Source: Hellea balneolensis DSM 19091
GTDB lineage: Bacteria; Pseudomonadota; Alphaproteobacteria; Caulobacterales; Maricaulaceae
NCBI RefSeq assembly: GCF_000428525.1
Contig: NZ_AUAC01000007.1
Span: 122,902 to 186,901 of the forward strand
Direction: 5' to 3'
DNA: 64,000 nt
Shown: piece by piece, positions 1 through 9,136 of the stretch
How the letters are laid out: each line of letters begins with the position of its first letter
Numbering within the stretch: the stretch's first letter is position 1
Notes under the pieces: model-generated
Databases searched by the model: none
Seen by the model: only the letters and a program-made list of their open reading frames with translations
What the model was told of the DNA's origin: nothing
Made by a program: the position numbers and the translations under genes

Positions 1-612
1 ATCTTTGGCAGGTTGCGGCGCTTTCTTATCCAAAAATTTGACGGTCCAGCAATCATCAAAGACGCTGCAATAACAGACCGACACATCGACCCCGTCCATG
101 GGTGTGCCCCATTGACCACGCAGATATGCCGTAAGCTCAGACCCCGGTGATCCCATGCTGAAAGATATGGGCGTTACGCTATCTCCCGCACGTAAATATC
201 CTGCAGCCGGCTTTTCTGTAAGCCTTGCCCAACCCCGCAAGCGCGGCGTCATGATGGCATCTTCAAAGGCTTTATAACCCGTTACGGGCTCACCTTTTTG
301 CAAGACGGACACGCTTTGGATATTTGCAAGGCCAGTCCCGAAGTTATTCAACGTTATTTCAAAATGGGGCTGCACATCCCCGCGGGCGGTGGCTTTGGTT
401 AAGTACCCTAAATCAATATCAATAATCGGTAAAACCCGCGCCTTTTGCGTTTCCTGATTCATCTTAAACGTCGCGCGAGAGGTGAGTATGCCCACAAAAG
501 AAATTAAAAGCGCACAAAGACCCGTCATCAAGCCAATATCAATCCGCTTGAGAAGCGATTTTGAAGGTGATGACATTTGATTATCATCCGTAGCTCCGGG
601 TGGTACAGCCAT
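1..612 (-). CDS. Single-pass membrane protein, C-terminus beyond window edge
   Basis: The reading frame is open from an ATG at 612 to the window edge, so at least 204 codons are coding and the C-terminus is missing. The ATG overlaps the pheS stop codon by one base (TAATG), which indicates translational coupling and fixes the start. A second ATG lies 12 codons further in. Residues about 27-45 form one hydrophobic segment (GLMTGLCALLISFVGILTS), preceded by basic residues, so the short N-terminus is probably cytoplasmic and the rest periplasmic. The visible remainder looks like a beta-rich soluble domain and contains a CYC motif near residue 185. I do not recognise the family. Its position directly behind pheS, where pheT often follows, makes it an insertion in the pheS-pheT operon if pheT is further downstream. 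Confidence 0.75.
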   Translation of the reverse strand, partial: MAVPPGATDDNQMSSPSKSLLKRIDIGLMTGLCALLISFVGILTSRATFKMNQETQKARVLPIIDIDLGYLTKATARGDVQPHFEITLNNFGTGLANIQSVSVLQKGEPVTGYKAFEDAIMTPRLRGWARLTEKPAAGYLRAGDSVTPISFSMGSPGSELTAYLRGQWGTPMDGVDVSVCYCSVFDDCWTVKFLDKKAPQPAKD

Positions 613-1679
613 TAGCTTAGACCTGTCGCCAAATTCGCCTGCAAGAGCGGATTAAATCCGTAATGCGCTAACCACCGACTATCCCCTGCAAACATATCGC
701 GCAGGTCTGGCATGCCGTATTTTAACATAGCTAATCTGTCCACGCCCATGCCAAAGGCGAAGCCTTGATACTGCTCTGGGTCAACACCGCAGGCGCGAAG
801 AACATTGGGATGCACCATTCCGCAGCCCAGTATTTCCATCCATTTTTCGCCTTCGCCAATTTTTATGGACGCGCCGTCTCGTTCATAGCGCACATCCATT
901 TCGGCTGAGGGTTCTGTAAAGGGGAAGTGATGCGGCCGAAATTGCACGTCCACCTCAGTCTCGAAAAAGGCGCTGACAAAATCCATGAGCACACCTTTGA
1001 GGTGACCCATATGGATGCCCTTATCAATGACGAGACCTTCGACCTGATGGAACATAGGTGTGTGGGTTTGGTCAGAGTCACAGCGGTAAGTCCGGCCCGG
1101 CGCAATGATACGAATAGGCGGCTTTTCATTGATCATCGTGCGAATTTGCACAGGCGATGTGTGGGTGCGCAGAACCTTTTTCTCTTCACCTTCAGGCGCT
1201 GTCATGAAGAACGTATCGTGCATATCACGTGCAGGGTGTCCGGGCGGGAAGTTCAAAGCTGTGAAATTATGGAAATCGTCCTCAATATCAGGGCCTTCAG
1301 CGACGGAAAATCCCATATCGGAGAAGATAACAGCCATTTCTTCCATGACTTGCTGCACAGGATGAAGTGTGCCAGCAGGTGCACCAACAGGAAGCGACAT
1401 ATCCATAGTCTCGCTAGCCAAGGCCGCGTCAAGCGCAGCATTTTCGAGGTTCTCTTTTTTAGCCTCGATCATAGCAGCTATGTCTTTTTTTAGGCCGTTA
1501 AGCGCGGGACCCATGACTTTTTTCTCGTCAATGGACATCTTGCCAAGGCCTTGCATCATCTTGCCAATTTCACCCTTTTTCCCAAGGGCGGCAACACGGA
1601 TATCATCAAGCGTACGGAGATCGTTCGTCGAGTCAATCTGGGCGGCATATTTATCTTTGACAGCGGAAATATCGCTCAT
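612..1679 (-). CDS. pheS: Phenylalanyl-tRNA synthetase alpha subunit
   Basis: Charges tRNA-Phe as the catalytic subunit of the cytoplasmic alpha2-beta2 enzyme. The 355-residue length is typical. Residues 1-90 are the charged helical N-terminal arm that grips tRNA. The class II catalytic core follows, with [10 protein letters not shown] at 171-180, motif 2 around GRTYR (195-199) and HQVEG (211-215), and motif 3 [10 protein letters not shown] near 310-319. The beta subunit gene pheT is not in the window; the next gene downstream is a membrane protein that overlaps the pheS stop by one base. Confidence 0.97.
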   Translation of the reverse strand: MSDISAVKDKYAAQIDSTNDLRTLDDIRVAALGKKGEIGKMMQGLGKMSIDEKKVMGPALNGLKKDIAAMIEAKKENLENAALDAALASETMDMSLPVGAPAGTLHPVQQVMEEMAVIFSDMGFSVAEGPDIEDDFHNFTALNFPPGHPARDMHDTFFMTAPEGEEKKVLRTHTSPVQIRTMINEKPPIRIIAPGRTYRCDSDQTHTPMFHQVEGLVIDKGIHMGHLKGVLMDFVSAFFETEVDVQFRPHHFPFTEPSAEMDVRYERDGASIKIGEGEKWMEILGCGMVHPNVLRACGVDPEQYQGFAFGMGVDRLAMLKYGMPDLRDMFAGDSRWLAHYGFNPLLQANLATGLS

Positions 1680-1788
1680 GGAAGTGTCCCGTAAAGAGGC
1701 GTTAAATTTTCACGTCTTTTACGCCTCTTTTGCGGGGCGTCAACAGGGCGTCAGCAAGGGGCGCGTATAGGACAGTTGGGCGCTAGGT

Positions 1789-2721
1789 TTAGGCTCGCAT
1801 ATCACTGATATCTTTGAGGCGGCGTTTTGCCTTTTCAAAAGTCTTACGGTCCGAAGGCTTTTTAATATTCGGATCCTCAATAATTTGTACTTTCGCTTCA
1901 CGTCTTATGAAAATGTGGGGCTCTTTGGGGAGGGGGTCAAAGCCGAAATTAATATGATTGAGTGTCTCATGAGTGCCCAGCAGCAAATAGCTTAAAGGCT
2001 TTACGAGAGTTGAAAGACCTCGAAGCACGCGTACTTGGGCTGGAGAACTGTAATGTGGTAGAGCATTTCTGAAAACCACGATGTCAAATTGTCCAAGCGT
2101 ATCGAGCTTTGAGAGTAGATGCGCCTCCTCGAAACGAACCATTTTTCGGATATGATCTTTGACCACCCAATCTTCGGCCTGGCGGTCAAAATATGTGATC
2201 AAGTCGCGAATGGGCAGTCCGCGCTGCGCCTCGAAATGCGTGTAGCGTCCGGCTCGGGCACGGTCGAGTGCTGTTGACGGATAATCAACACCAATGACTT
2301 CAAAGGTGGTGTCAGGGAACTTATCTTTGGCTTTGTCTAGGGCCATTGCAATACAATAGGCCTCTTGGCCGCTGGAACACCCAAAAGAGAGAATTTGAAT
2401 TTTACCACCTTTTCGGATCGGATATAGAGCGGGAAGAATGACATTTTCAATTTTGTCCAAGCTCTCTCGATCTGTGTAAAAATGTGTGTCGCGCTCAAGT
2501 AGGCTCGAGACGATTTTTACGGCTAGGTTGCTTTGTCCTGATTTAAAAAGCTCCTCGACCATTTCATCTAAGGATTTGAAACCCTCTTTGCGTGACAGGG
2601 ATGAGAGGCGTGTTTCGATCAAAAAAGCATGGTCGCTCCCCAGATTTACACCGGCAAGTTCTAAGGTTAAGCGCTTAAGCGCCTCATAATATGTGGGGTT
2701 TAGTGAGAGCACTGCGCTCAT
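1789..2721 (-). CDS. CheR-type SAM-dependent methyltransferase
   Basis: A 310-residue member of the CheR family, which in chemotaxis methylates glutamates of receptor proteins using S-adenosylmethionine. Residues 1-100 are the helical N-terminal domain. The Rossmann core carries the SAM loop FGCSSGQEAY (113-122), an acidic strand end GVDYP (144-148) and the FRN motif (217-219). The C-terminal pentapeptide-binding beta subdomain insertion cannot be judged by eye. No receptor, CheW, CheB or true CheA is present in the window. It is the last gene of the chpT operon and its ATG overlaps the stop of the response regulator (TGATG). A role in polarity or cell-cycle signalling rather than classic chemotaxis is possible from the context but is inference. 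Confidence 0.85.
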   Translation of the reverse strand: MSAVLSLNPTYYEALKRLTLELAGVNLGSDHAFLIETRLSSLSRKEGFKSLDEMVEELFKSGQSNLAVKIVSSLLERDTHFYTDRESLDKIENVILPALYPIRKGGKIQILSFGCSSGQEAYCIAMALDKAKDKFPDTTFEVIGVDYPSTALDRARAGRYTHFEAQRGLPIRDLITYFDRQAEDWVVKDHIRKMVRFEEAHLLSKLDTLGQFDIVVFRNALPHYSSPAQVRVLRGLSTLVKPLSYLLLGTHETLNHINFGFDPLPKEPHIFIRREAKVQIIEDPNIKKPSDRKTFEKAKRRLKDISDMRA

Positions 2722-3092
2722 CAGATGAGCCCGGCCTGATAAAATTTGGATTCGATAATATCAGAATCAAACGGTTTCATGACATATTCATCAGCCCCCG
2801 CATCCAAGGCTTGTGATATCTTAAGAACATCACGTTCAGCCGTACAGAATACGACAACAGGCTTATCGCCTGAGGGCTCTTTGCGTAGTTCTTTGAGGAA
2901 ATCCAAGCCGTCCATGACCGGCATATTCCAATCCAGCAAGATGGCATCGGGCATATTTACGCGGCAGCGATCAATTGCTTCTTGACCGTTCTCGGCTTCT
3001 TTAGTTGCAAATTTAAGGTCTTTGAGAATTCGGCTCGCGACTCGGCGAATCATTTTGCTGTCATCCACGACAAGACAAGTTTTGGTTCTCAT
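2721..3092 (-). CDS. Single-domain CheY-like response regulator
   Basis: A 123-residue stand-alone receiver domain. The acidic pair D10-D11, the phospho-acceptor D54 (in ILLDWNMP), T84 and K106 (VMKPF) are all present, so it should be phosphorylatable. There is no output domain, so it acts through protein contacts. It overlaps the upstream CheA-like gene by four bases (ATGA) and the downstream CheR gene by one base, so the three are translated as one unit. The phosphate donor is unknown; ChpT, encoded at the head of the cluster, is an obvious candidate. Confidence 0.93.
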   Translation of the reverse strand: MRTKTCLVVDDSKMIRRVASRILKDLKFATKEAENGQEAIDRCRVNMPDAILLDWNMPVMDGLDFLKELRKEPSGDKPVVVFCTAERDVLKISQALDAGADEYVMKPFDSDIIESKFYQAGLI

Positions 3093-3964
3093 AAGCTGAC
3101 CTCCGCAGGCATATCAGTCATGAGCTGGTCAGCATTGGGTAAGATTTCCGAAGCTGTCGCAGGAGAAATATTTACGGTCTCGCCGTCGCATTTTACCTGA
3201 ATGTCGAGTCCTTCGGGCAATTGCGCAGCTGATATATCAATGTGTCCACCGCGAGAGAGTCCTTTGGCAAGGCGTGCCTCCGGCTTTGCGATATGAGTCT
3301 GCACTAAATGCATTACGATATCTTCTAATTGTCCGCGTACGGCCTCAACTTGGCTGTCAGCCAATGACAATCCATCAGCCGCATAAGAAACGCTAACGGA
3401 TTTTTGCTGTGACCGCGCCGTGCGTAGCGCGATATCGGTTATGCTTGGCATTAAGTTTTCAAAGCTGACTTGGGGCTCAGAGGTCTTTATAGGAATATCC
3501 ATTTTCAGCTTAGCCAGACGCTGCAATGCAGGGGCGCTGCCCCCTGAAAATTTTATCAGCGGGATAAGCGTTTCGCGCGCGGCATCATATTGGGCCTCAG
3601 CGCTTATAATAGGCGTGATCTCTATGTGGCTTTCATCAAGGTTAGAGTGAATAGGCGGTAACGTTACCTCGGGCGCGATTTCATCGAGTCCTTCAGCATA
3701 TTGAAGCGTCAGCTTATAAAGAGACATCAGCCGTCCATCAATTTTTGGCTGGCTGCACCCTTCCTCATAGCCGTCCAAAACAGATTGAGCTGTGCGCGCA
3801 ATGCTTTTGGCAGAGAGTGTGCGTGCATCAAGGAGGATATCTTTCAAAGAAGATATCGCGAGCTTGTGATCCAGGCGAGCACCACCCAATAGGCCGTCCA
3901 AGGCTGACATCGTGCTGTTCACGAAATCACGGGCATCTGTTAAATCGTCACCGATAGGAAGCAT
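3089..3964 (-). CDS. Degenerate CheA-like protein without phosphorylatable histidine
   Basis: A 291-residue protein I recognise only by distant pattern. Residues 17-95 look like a helical Hpt bundle, and DARTLSAKS (46-54) sits where CheA proteins have the HxxKG phosphorylation motif; the histidine and KG are gone. Residues 205-263 resemble the start of the CheA ATPase domain: VMHLVQTHIAKPEARLAKGL (217-236) matches the N-box pattern HLVRNSxDHGIE...R, but the asparagine and DHG are replaced, and no G-boxes follow. It is therefore probably a pseudokinase or scaffold. It sits between chpT and a CheY-like gene it overlaps by four bases. The similarity is my own motif reading and needs a profile search. 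Confidence 0.6.
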   Translation of the reverse strand: MLPIGDDLTDARDFVNSTMSALDGLLGGARLDHKLAISSLKDILLDARTLSAKSIARTAQSVLDGYEEGCSQPKIDGRLMSLYKLTLQYAEGLDEIAPEVTLPPIHSNLDESHIEITPIISAEAQYDAARETLIPLIKFSGGSAPALQRLAKLKMDIPIKTSEPQVSFENLMPSITDIALRTARSQQKSVSVSYAADGLSLADSQVEAVRGQLEDIVMHLVQTHIAKPEARLAKGLSRGGHIDISAAQLPEGLDIQVKCDGETVNISPATASEILPNADQLMTDMPAEVSL

Positions 3965-4060
3965 AAGACTGTTTCAACTCATTCGTTAAGTTAAAACAAA
4001 ATGCCCAAAAAGGGTTAAGAGCCCCTAAAGTTTAAGTGAATTTATCTGCTATAGGGCGAT

Positions 4061-4723
4061 TTAGGTCGCATCGTTTTGGGGGATATGGGCTGAGAACTTA
4101 ACTGTATCACCCTCAACTGAAGCAGATACGCTCCCGCCCAACTCACGTGCTATCATCCCGGCGTAGAAAGGCTGAATTGTGCGTCCGTCAAACCCATCTT
4201 CAGGGGCTTTCCCGCTAAGTGCTTTTTCAATCGCCGCGTCTAAACGAGATTTAGCCCCTGTTGCGTCCAGCGATAAAGTCACATTTCCGGATGAATCCGT
4301 CGCGGAAATCGTCACATCCCCGCCTCGCGGAACAGATTGTACGGCGAGCATTGCAAGGTTAAGCAAGAGCCGTGCTGTATTTTTTTCAAGGGCATCAACG
4401 CTTTGTCCCCAGTTTATCGCCGCTTTTCCGCCTTCATACATATCGGCAATTAAGGCTTTTAGCTCATCAACAGCTATCACGCCGGGGCGGGAGCCCCCGG
4501 ATCCGAAGGCAAGGCGCAGAAATCTTAATTTTGCGCCGGCTTGCTTCGAGGATAGCCGCACAAGGCCCATCGCGTCCTCATGCATTTCCGTGTTGCTCTC
4601 ATCATCCAAAACTTCAAGCGCGGTTCCCAATGCGCCTATGGGGCTGATCAGGTCATGACAAATACGGGCAGATAACAGGGCTGCGAGGCTTGAGGGCGTA
4701 AGTTTCGTGACAGTAGCAGACAT
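4061..4723 (-). CDS. chpT: Histidine phosphotransferase ChpT
   Basis: Cytoplasmic phosphotransferase that in Caulobacter passes phosphate from CckA to CtrA and CpdR. The 220-residue length fits. The DHp-like helix carries SARICHDLISPIGAL at 18-32, with the phospho-accepting histidine at H23. A degenerate ATPase-like fold follows (about 100-215) with no intact N, G1 or G2 box, as known for the family. It heads a minus-strand cluster with a CheA-like protein, a receiver and a CheR-like protein, about 100 bases downstream. The neighbourhood resembles the one I recall for Caulobacter chpT. CckA and CtrA are not in this window. Confidence 0.9.
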   Translation of the reverse strand: MSATVTKLTPSSLAALLSARICHDLISPIGALGTALEVLDDESNTEMHEDAMGLVRLSSKQAGAKLRFLRLAFGSGGSRPGVIAVDELKALIADMYEGGKAAINWGQSVDALEKNTARLLLNLAMLAVQSVPRGGDVTISATDSSGNVTLSLDATGAKSRLDAAIEKALSGKAPEDGFDGRTIQPFYAGMIARELGGSVSASVEGDTVKFSAHIPQNDAT

Positions 4724-4793
4724 AAGCGGGCTCGCGGTATAGGTGATTTGGTTTAAACTTAGTGATTTTCGCCCTAGCGTATAGGGGTTTCAT

Positions 4794-4823
4794 AAAAAAA
4801 GCCGCTGAAGCGAGTCAGCGGCT
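4794..4823 (-). terminator. Rho-independent terminator after the YdbL-like gene
   Basis: An 8-bp perfect stem (GCCGCTGA at 4801-4808 with TCAGCGGC at 4815-4822) and a 6-base loop, followed on the minus strand by seven T (the A-run 4794-4800). It lies about 37 bases beyond the stop of the DUF1318 gene and ends that short operon before chpT. Confidence 0.9.
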
Positions 4824-4859
4824 TAGGAAGAGAGGCTCAAGATTCGAACGAGCTTAACT

Positions 4860-5249
4860 TTATTTCGTGCGCCAGGCGCCTGAAGAGTCCATAACTTTTT
4901 CGCCTGAAGCGGCCTTAGCGATTTGCTTTTCACCGAAAATGGCCGCAACGACCTCGACTTGCAGGTTTTCGGCACGTGCTTTTTTCGTATAAATTGACTT
5001 ACGTCCGATATTGATTTCATTCATCGCTGCGCGTTCTGCCGCAGATAATGCTCCGTTACCTGTTTCAGCAAGATAGCCTGCAACAGTCTCTCCAATAATG
5101 CCTTTTGTTTTGGCATTGTCTGCGATGGCTTTAGCTGATTGCGCTTGCGCCGTAGCCTCTGTGCCGCCAAGCGTGCTTATTACCATCGTTCCGCCGGCTA
5201 GTAAGGCGAAGGCGGAGATCGCCGTAAAAAATGTTTTCTTCAATGTCAT
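4860..5249 (-). CDS. YdbL-family DUF1318 periplasmic protein
   Basis: A 129-residue protein with an N-terminal signal peptide (KK followed by a hydrophobic stretch at 8-25; likely cleavage near the AQA at about 34-36). The rest matches the DUF1318 pattern, with the conserved NxIN-type segment AAMNEINIGRKSIYTKKA in the middle. In enterobacteria ydbL is encoded with ynbE and ydbH, of which YdbH is an AsmA-like envelope lipid-transport protein. Here the YnbE-like lipoprotein gene lies 43 bases upstream; a ydbH gene is not visible in the window. A terminator follows. The exact molecular role is not established. Confidence 0.8.
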   Translation of the reverse strand: MTLKKTFFTAISAFALLAGGTMVISTLGGTEATAQAQSAKAIADNAKTKGIIGETVAGYLAETGNGALSAAERAAMNEINIGRKSIYTKKARAENLQVEVVAAIFGEKQIAKAASGEKVMDSSGAWRTK

Positions 5250-5292
5250 TATCCTCTCCTTAGAAAAGGCCCAGTCTAATTGTTCATAGATC

Positions 5293-5481
5293 CTAGAATA
5301 GATCTGGATTATTCGCGATCAAGTCTTCAACATCCTTATCCAATCGGACGCGGACTTCTTGATCAATTTTGACGTTAAGATTGATAACAATGGGCTTGTC
5401 CGAAGGCTCAATTTTCACCGTAGGTGCGCACGCCATTAGGCTAAAAACTGTAAAAGCTATTGCCAGTCGTCTTAATATCAT
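5293..5481 (-). CDS. YnbE-like small lipoprotein
   Basis: A 62-residue lipoprotein. The signal peptide ends in a lipobox LMAC with the acylated cysteine at residue 18. The mature part holds the pattern PIVINLNVKIDQEVRVRLD that is typical of YnbE-type proteins, which in enterobacteria assist the AsmA-like protein YdbH. It is followed after 43 bases by the YdbL-like gene, so the pair is probably co-transcribed. Confidence 0.8.
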   Translation of the reverse strand: MILRRLAIAFTVFSLMACAPTVKIEPSDKPIVINLNVKIDQEVRVRLDKDVEDLIANNPDLF

Positions 5482-5562
5482 AAGGAAACCTACTCTTTTG
5501 ACCCTGAACCTGCCATTAACATCGGGTTATATCAAGTTCAGACACGTTAGAGGAAATAAGGC

Positions 5563-5979
5563 TTAATTCAGCACTAGGCCTTCATGCGGGCTGTCGAGCA
5601 CAAAGGCTGGTATATCGACGTCATAGGACTCGCCCGTATTCGCGCCTTGAACTGTGTAGGTGCCCCGCATCATGCCTGAGGGTGCTGTCAATGGCGCGCC
5701 GCTTGTATAACGAAAAATTTCGCCGGGTTTGACGACAGGTTTTTCGCCAACAACGCCTTTGCCGCGTACTTCTTGGACTTGACCGCGCGAGTCAGCAATT
5801 TGCCAAAACCGTTCTGTAACGGTTAGGTCTTCTGCGCCTTGATTATCGATTTCTACAGTATAGGCCCAGATGAAACGCGAGTCTGAGGGGCTCGATTGTT
5901 CCGCGAGATATTCAGGTTCTACGCGGACCACAACATCTTTAGTGCGCTGTTCAAATAATGGTTGCTGTAAATCTTGCAC
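5563..5979 (-). CDS. apaG: ApaG domain protein
   Basis: A 138-residue member of the ApaG (DUF525) family, a single fibronectin-III-like beta sandwich. The conserved glycine-rich strands VRGKGVVGEKPVVKPGE and the SGMMRGTYT segment are present. ApaG was first linked to cobalt/magnesium resistance in Salmonella, but its biochemical role is still unclear. It is transcribed divergently from the dCTP deaminase gene. Confidence 0.92.
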   Translation of the reverse strand: MQDLQQPLFEQRTKDVVVRVEPEYLAEQSSPSDSRFIWAYTVEIDNQGAEDLTVTERFWQIADSRGQVQEVRGKGVVGEKPVVKPGEIFRYTSGAPLTAPSGMMRGTYTVQGANTGESYDVDIPAFVLDSPHEGLVLN

Positions 5980-6136
5980 GGATTACCCTCACTTGCTTCT
6001 GTTTCGCCCGAAGCATTTTCTCTCTTATAGCAGTTGTGACGCTTAACACGGAGTGCCGCAACCCCTTAACCCATTCTATAACCAAAAAATACAGTTCAGA
6101 CTTGTTTCAAGCGAGTGGGATGGTAATCGCTATCTT

Positions 6137-7162
6137 ATGAATATGGGGATTTTACCACAGCAAACGATCGAAACTCTTATTAAGGACGGAAGCATTATTG
6201 CGCCGCCTATAAGTGAGGACGGACAGCCGACTCAGTTGCAGCCTGCCTCACTTGATTTGCGCTTAGGCCATAAGGCTTATCGGCTTAGGGCGAGTTTTCT
6301 TCCCGGCGAAGGACGCACTGTTAAAGACTGCCTCCCAGATGTGCATATGCACGAAATCGACTTGAGAGCCGGCGCAGTATTGGAAACGGGCTGCGTTTAT
6401 TTGGTGCCGCTCCAAGAAGCCTTAAATCTCCCGCAGGAGCTGAGCGCAGCGGCCAACCCCAAAAGCTCGACAGGACGGCTTGATGTCTTTACCCGCGTTA
6501 TTTGTGACGGCGCACATAGCTTTGACGCTGTTGATGCGGGATATGAAGGCCCACTCTATGTCGAAATCGCGCCCCGCACCTTTTCAGTGCTCGTGCGCCC
6601 TGGAGACCGTCTGGTTCAAATGCGGTTTCGCAAAGGCTCGGTAAATGAGCTGAATACGCAAACGGTCAGCATCGACCTTGAAGGTTTTGACAAAGAGGGT
6701 GTTGTGGGCTGGCGGGCTCGCCGTCACGCCGGACTTGTCGATGTCTCTGCTGTAGGAGGACATGCTGCCAGAGATTATTGGCAGCCGCTTTATGCCGAGA
6801 AAAAACAACTTATACTCGACCCTGATGAATTTTATATTCTGGCCTCGAAAGAGGCCGTCAGCATACCCCAAAATCAAGCCGCAGAAATGGCGCCTATTGC
6901 GCCTGAAATCGGTGAGTTTCGTGCCCATTACGCAGGGTTTTTTGACCCCGGTTTCGGTATGGCCGCAGCAGGAGGGGAAGGCTCCCGCGCCGTTCTCGAG
7001 GTTCGAGGAAGAGATGTGCCCTTCTTACTTCGTCACGGTCAACCTGTGGCTAAACTCGTTTTTGAAGCCATGAGCGAAATCCCAGCCTCTCTATATGGAG
7101 AAAAGGGATCACACTACCAAGCGCAAAGCTTAAGGTTGTCTAAACACTTTAGGGATGTATAA
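6137..7162 (+). CDS. dcd: 2'-deoxycytidine 5'-triphosphate deaminase, long form
   Basis: Converts dCTP to dUTP for thymidylate synthesis. The N-terminal half holds the dUTPase-like trimer fold, with PASLDLRLG near residue 40, PKSSTGRLDVFTRV near 123-136 and DAGYEGPLYVEI near 150 (counted from 6137). The protein is about 341 residues, longer than the roughly 190 of E. coli Dcd; a doubled alphaproteobacterial form of about this size is known, and the second half repeats related beta motifs (GFFDPGFG, PFLLRHGQPVAKLVFE). An ATG at 6053 is in frame but reaches into the promoter region of apaG, so 6137 or 6143 is the likelier start. Confidence 0.88.
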   Translation: MNMGILPQQTIETLIKDGSIIAPPISEDGQPTQLQPASLDLRLGHKAYRLRASFLPGEGRTVKDCLPDVHMHEIDLRAGAVLETGCVYLVPLQEALNLPQELSAAANPKSSTGRLDVFTRVICDGAHSFDAVDAGYEGPLYVEIAPRTFSVLVRPGDRLVQMRFRKGSVNELNTQTVSIDLEGFDKEGVVGWRARRHAGLVDVSAVGGHAARDYWQPLYAEKKQLILDPDEFYILASKEAVSIPQNQAAEMAPIAPEIGEFRAHYAGFFDPGFGMAAAGGEGSRAVLEVRGRDVPFLLRHGQPVAKLVFEAMSEIPASLYGEKGSHYQAQSLRLSKHFRDV

Positions 7163-7194
7163 TACGTCAATATGTCTAACGCTATAGAGGTTTT

Positions 7195-9135
7195 ATGCGT
7201 TTAAAAACAAAATTATTTTTAGCTTTTCTGTTATCAGTTTTTGCTTCAGCTCTTCCTATTCAACCCGCAAATGCAGCACCGCCAGCTAAAGCTTTTGGTG
7301 AACTACCAGTAGGTTATGACGCAGCAATTTCCCCTGACGGAAAAGAACTGGCCATAATCATAAATGTTAAAGGGACTTATGGTGTCATTACGCAAAAAGT
7401 TGACGGTTCATCTGAAAAGCCTTTCTATATTACTTTAGGTGAAGAAATAAAACCTAACTATGTTAAATGGGTCAATAATGAAAGATTTGTCGTTTCTGTA
7501 AGTAAATCAGAAAAGTTTAGAAGCACACCTTTCACAGTTGGCTATCTTTACACAGCGAATATAAATACCAAAAAAACGCGATTGGTTGTGAAGCCTAAAG
7601 GTATGTTTCGTCAATTCAATAATAGGGTTGTTGATTGGCTCGAAGATGATCCAGAGCATATTTTAATGGCTTATTCTGATGAGGAATGGGATTCATATCC
7701 AGATATTAGGAAAGTAAATGTTACGACGAGCCGTGATAAGCTTATAAAACGTGGACAGCCTGGAATTGAATATTGGGATACAGACGACAATGGTGTTCCG
7801 CGTATAGGCACAGGGCAAACTGACGGCGGTAATAAGCGGCGCGTCATATATAACACTACCACAGATAAATGGGACTCAACAGATGAGTTTCCGGGACTAG
7901 ATGCTGAGACACCAATTTTTGGAATTCTAAATGATGGCACTGAATTAGTGATTGGTGATTATCGTGGCAAAGATACACTGGGTCTCTATGTTTATAATCT
8001 AAATCAAAAGCAAATCACGCGTTCCCTCTTTCATAATGATAATTATGACGCTTCAGGAGTCGTTCTGAGTAAAGATGGCGAAACGGTTATTGGTGCAAAA
8101 TATACGGCGGAAAGTGACAGGACAGAACTTTTGGGAGAATACGGAACATTACTTGATACGTTGAGGGCTAAATTTAACGGTTATGATGTCGACTTTCTTG
8201 ACCAGACCCAAGATGGCCGAACAGTTTTAGTAAAAATGTCCTCTCCCTATGACCCAGGCGGCGTGTTTAGTTATACGTCTGGAGACGCAGACCCAAGATT
8301 GCTAACTAAAATGTATAGCGAAATTAGCGATAATGACACGGGTGATGTTGTTGCTGTTAAGTACACAGCAAGAGACGGGCAAAAAATTCCAGCTTTTGCA
8401 ACACTTCCTCCAGGGGTTAAATCACCAAAGAATTTACCCTTTATTGTCCTCCCGCATGGCGGTCCATACGCGCGTGACTCCAAGCGTTTTGACTATCTAG
8501 CTCAGTTTTTTGCAACGCGTGGTTATGGCGTCTTGCAAATGAACTTTAGGGGTTCAGAAGGTTACGGAAAATCATTTGCGGATGCGGGGCGTAATAATTG
8601 GGTTGTGATGCAACAAGACGTCGAAGATGCGACGCGCTATCTTTATAGAAAAGGGTACGCGGATCAAAGTCGCACCTGCATCGCAGGGTGGTCTTACGGT
8701 GGCTATGCCGCGTTAATGGGGGTCTCCACAGACCCTGATCTCTATAAATGCGCCATTGCGATGGCGGCTCTAACGGACATAAATGATGCTAAGAATGATC
8801 TTAAGAAGTATCGTGGGGGCAAGCATGTAGCCAAAGAATTTTTTGGGGAAGCCATGCAAGACAAAGAAGTGCGTAGAGCAAACTCACCTGTACACGTCGC
8901 GGGCAATATAAAAGTGCCCGTCTTTTTGGCGCATGGAGATTTAGATGAGAATGTTCAGTTTGATCAATTTATACGTATGAAAAGGGCTTTGAAAAAAGCT
9001 GGGGTTAAAGCGACATATATGAAATTTGAGGACGAGGATCATTTTCTCTCACGTCAACACAATAGAGAGAAGTTTTTCATTGGAATTGATAAATTCCTTC
9101 AGGACGTAAATGGAACAAGTGAATATATGAAATAG
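7195..9135 (+). CDS. S9 family prolyl oligopeptidase-type serine peptidase
   Basis: A secreted or periplasmic 646-residue peptidase. Residues 1-28 are a signal peptide ending in AANA/A-type sequence. Residues about 30-400 form the beta-propeller that restricts substrates to short peptides. The alpha/beta hydrolase domain follows with the nucleophile S500 in GWSYGGYAA, the acid D584 in HGDLDENV and H616 in EDEDHFL. The family cleaves dipeptides or short peptides, often after proline. It ends one base from the convergent radical SAM gene. Substrate specificity cannot be told from the sequence. Confidence 0.93.
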   Translation: MRLKTKLFLAFLLSVFASALPIQPANAAPPAKAFGELPVGYDAAISPDGKELAIIINVKGTYGVITQKVDGSSEKPFYITLGEEIKPNYVKWVNNERFVVSVSKSEKFRSTPFTVGYLYTANINTKKTRLVVKPKGMFRQFNNRVVDWLEDDPEHILMAYSDEEWDSYPDIRKVNVTTSRDKLIKRGQPGIEYWDTDDNGVPRIGTGQTDGGNKRRVIYNTTTDKWDSTDEFPGLDAETPIFGILNDGTELVIGDYRGKDTLGLYVYNLNQKQITRSLFHNDNYDASGVVLSKDGETVIGAKYTAESDRTELLGEYGTLLDTLRAKFNGYDVDFLDQTQDGRTVLVKMSSPYDPGGVFSYTSGDADPRLLTKMYSEISDNDTGDVVAVKYTARDGQKIPAFATLPPGVKSPKNLPFIVLPHGGPYARDSKRFDYLAQFFATRGYGVLQMNFRGSEGYGKSFADAGRNNWVVMQQDVEDATRYLYRKGYADQSRTCIAGWSYGGYAALMGVSTDPDLYKCAIAMAALTDINDAKNDLKKYRGGKHVAKEFFGEAMQDKEVRRANSPVHVAGNIKVPVFLAHGDLDENVQFDQFIRMKRALKKAGVKATYMKFEDEDHFLSRQHNREKFFIGIDKFLQDVNGTSEYMK

Positions 9136-9136
9136 T

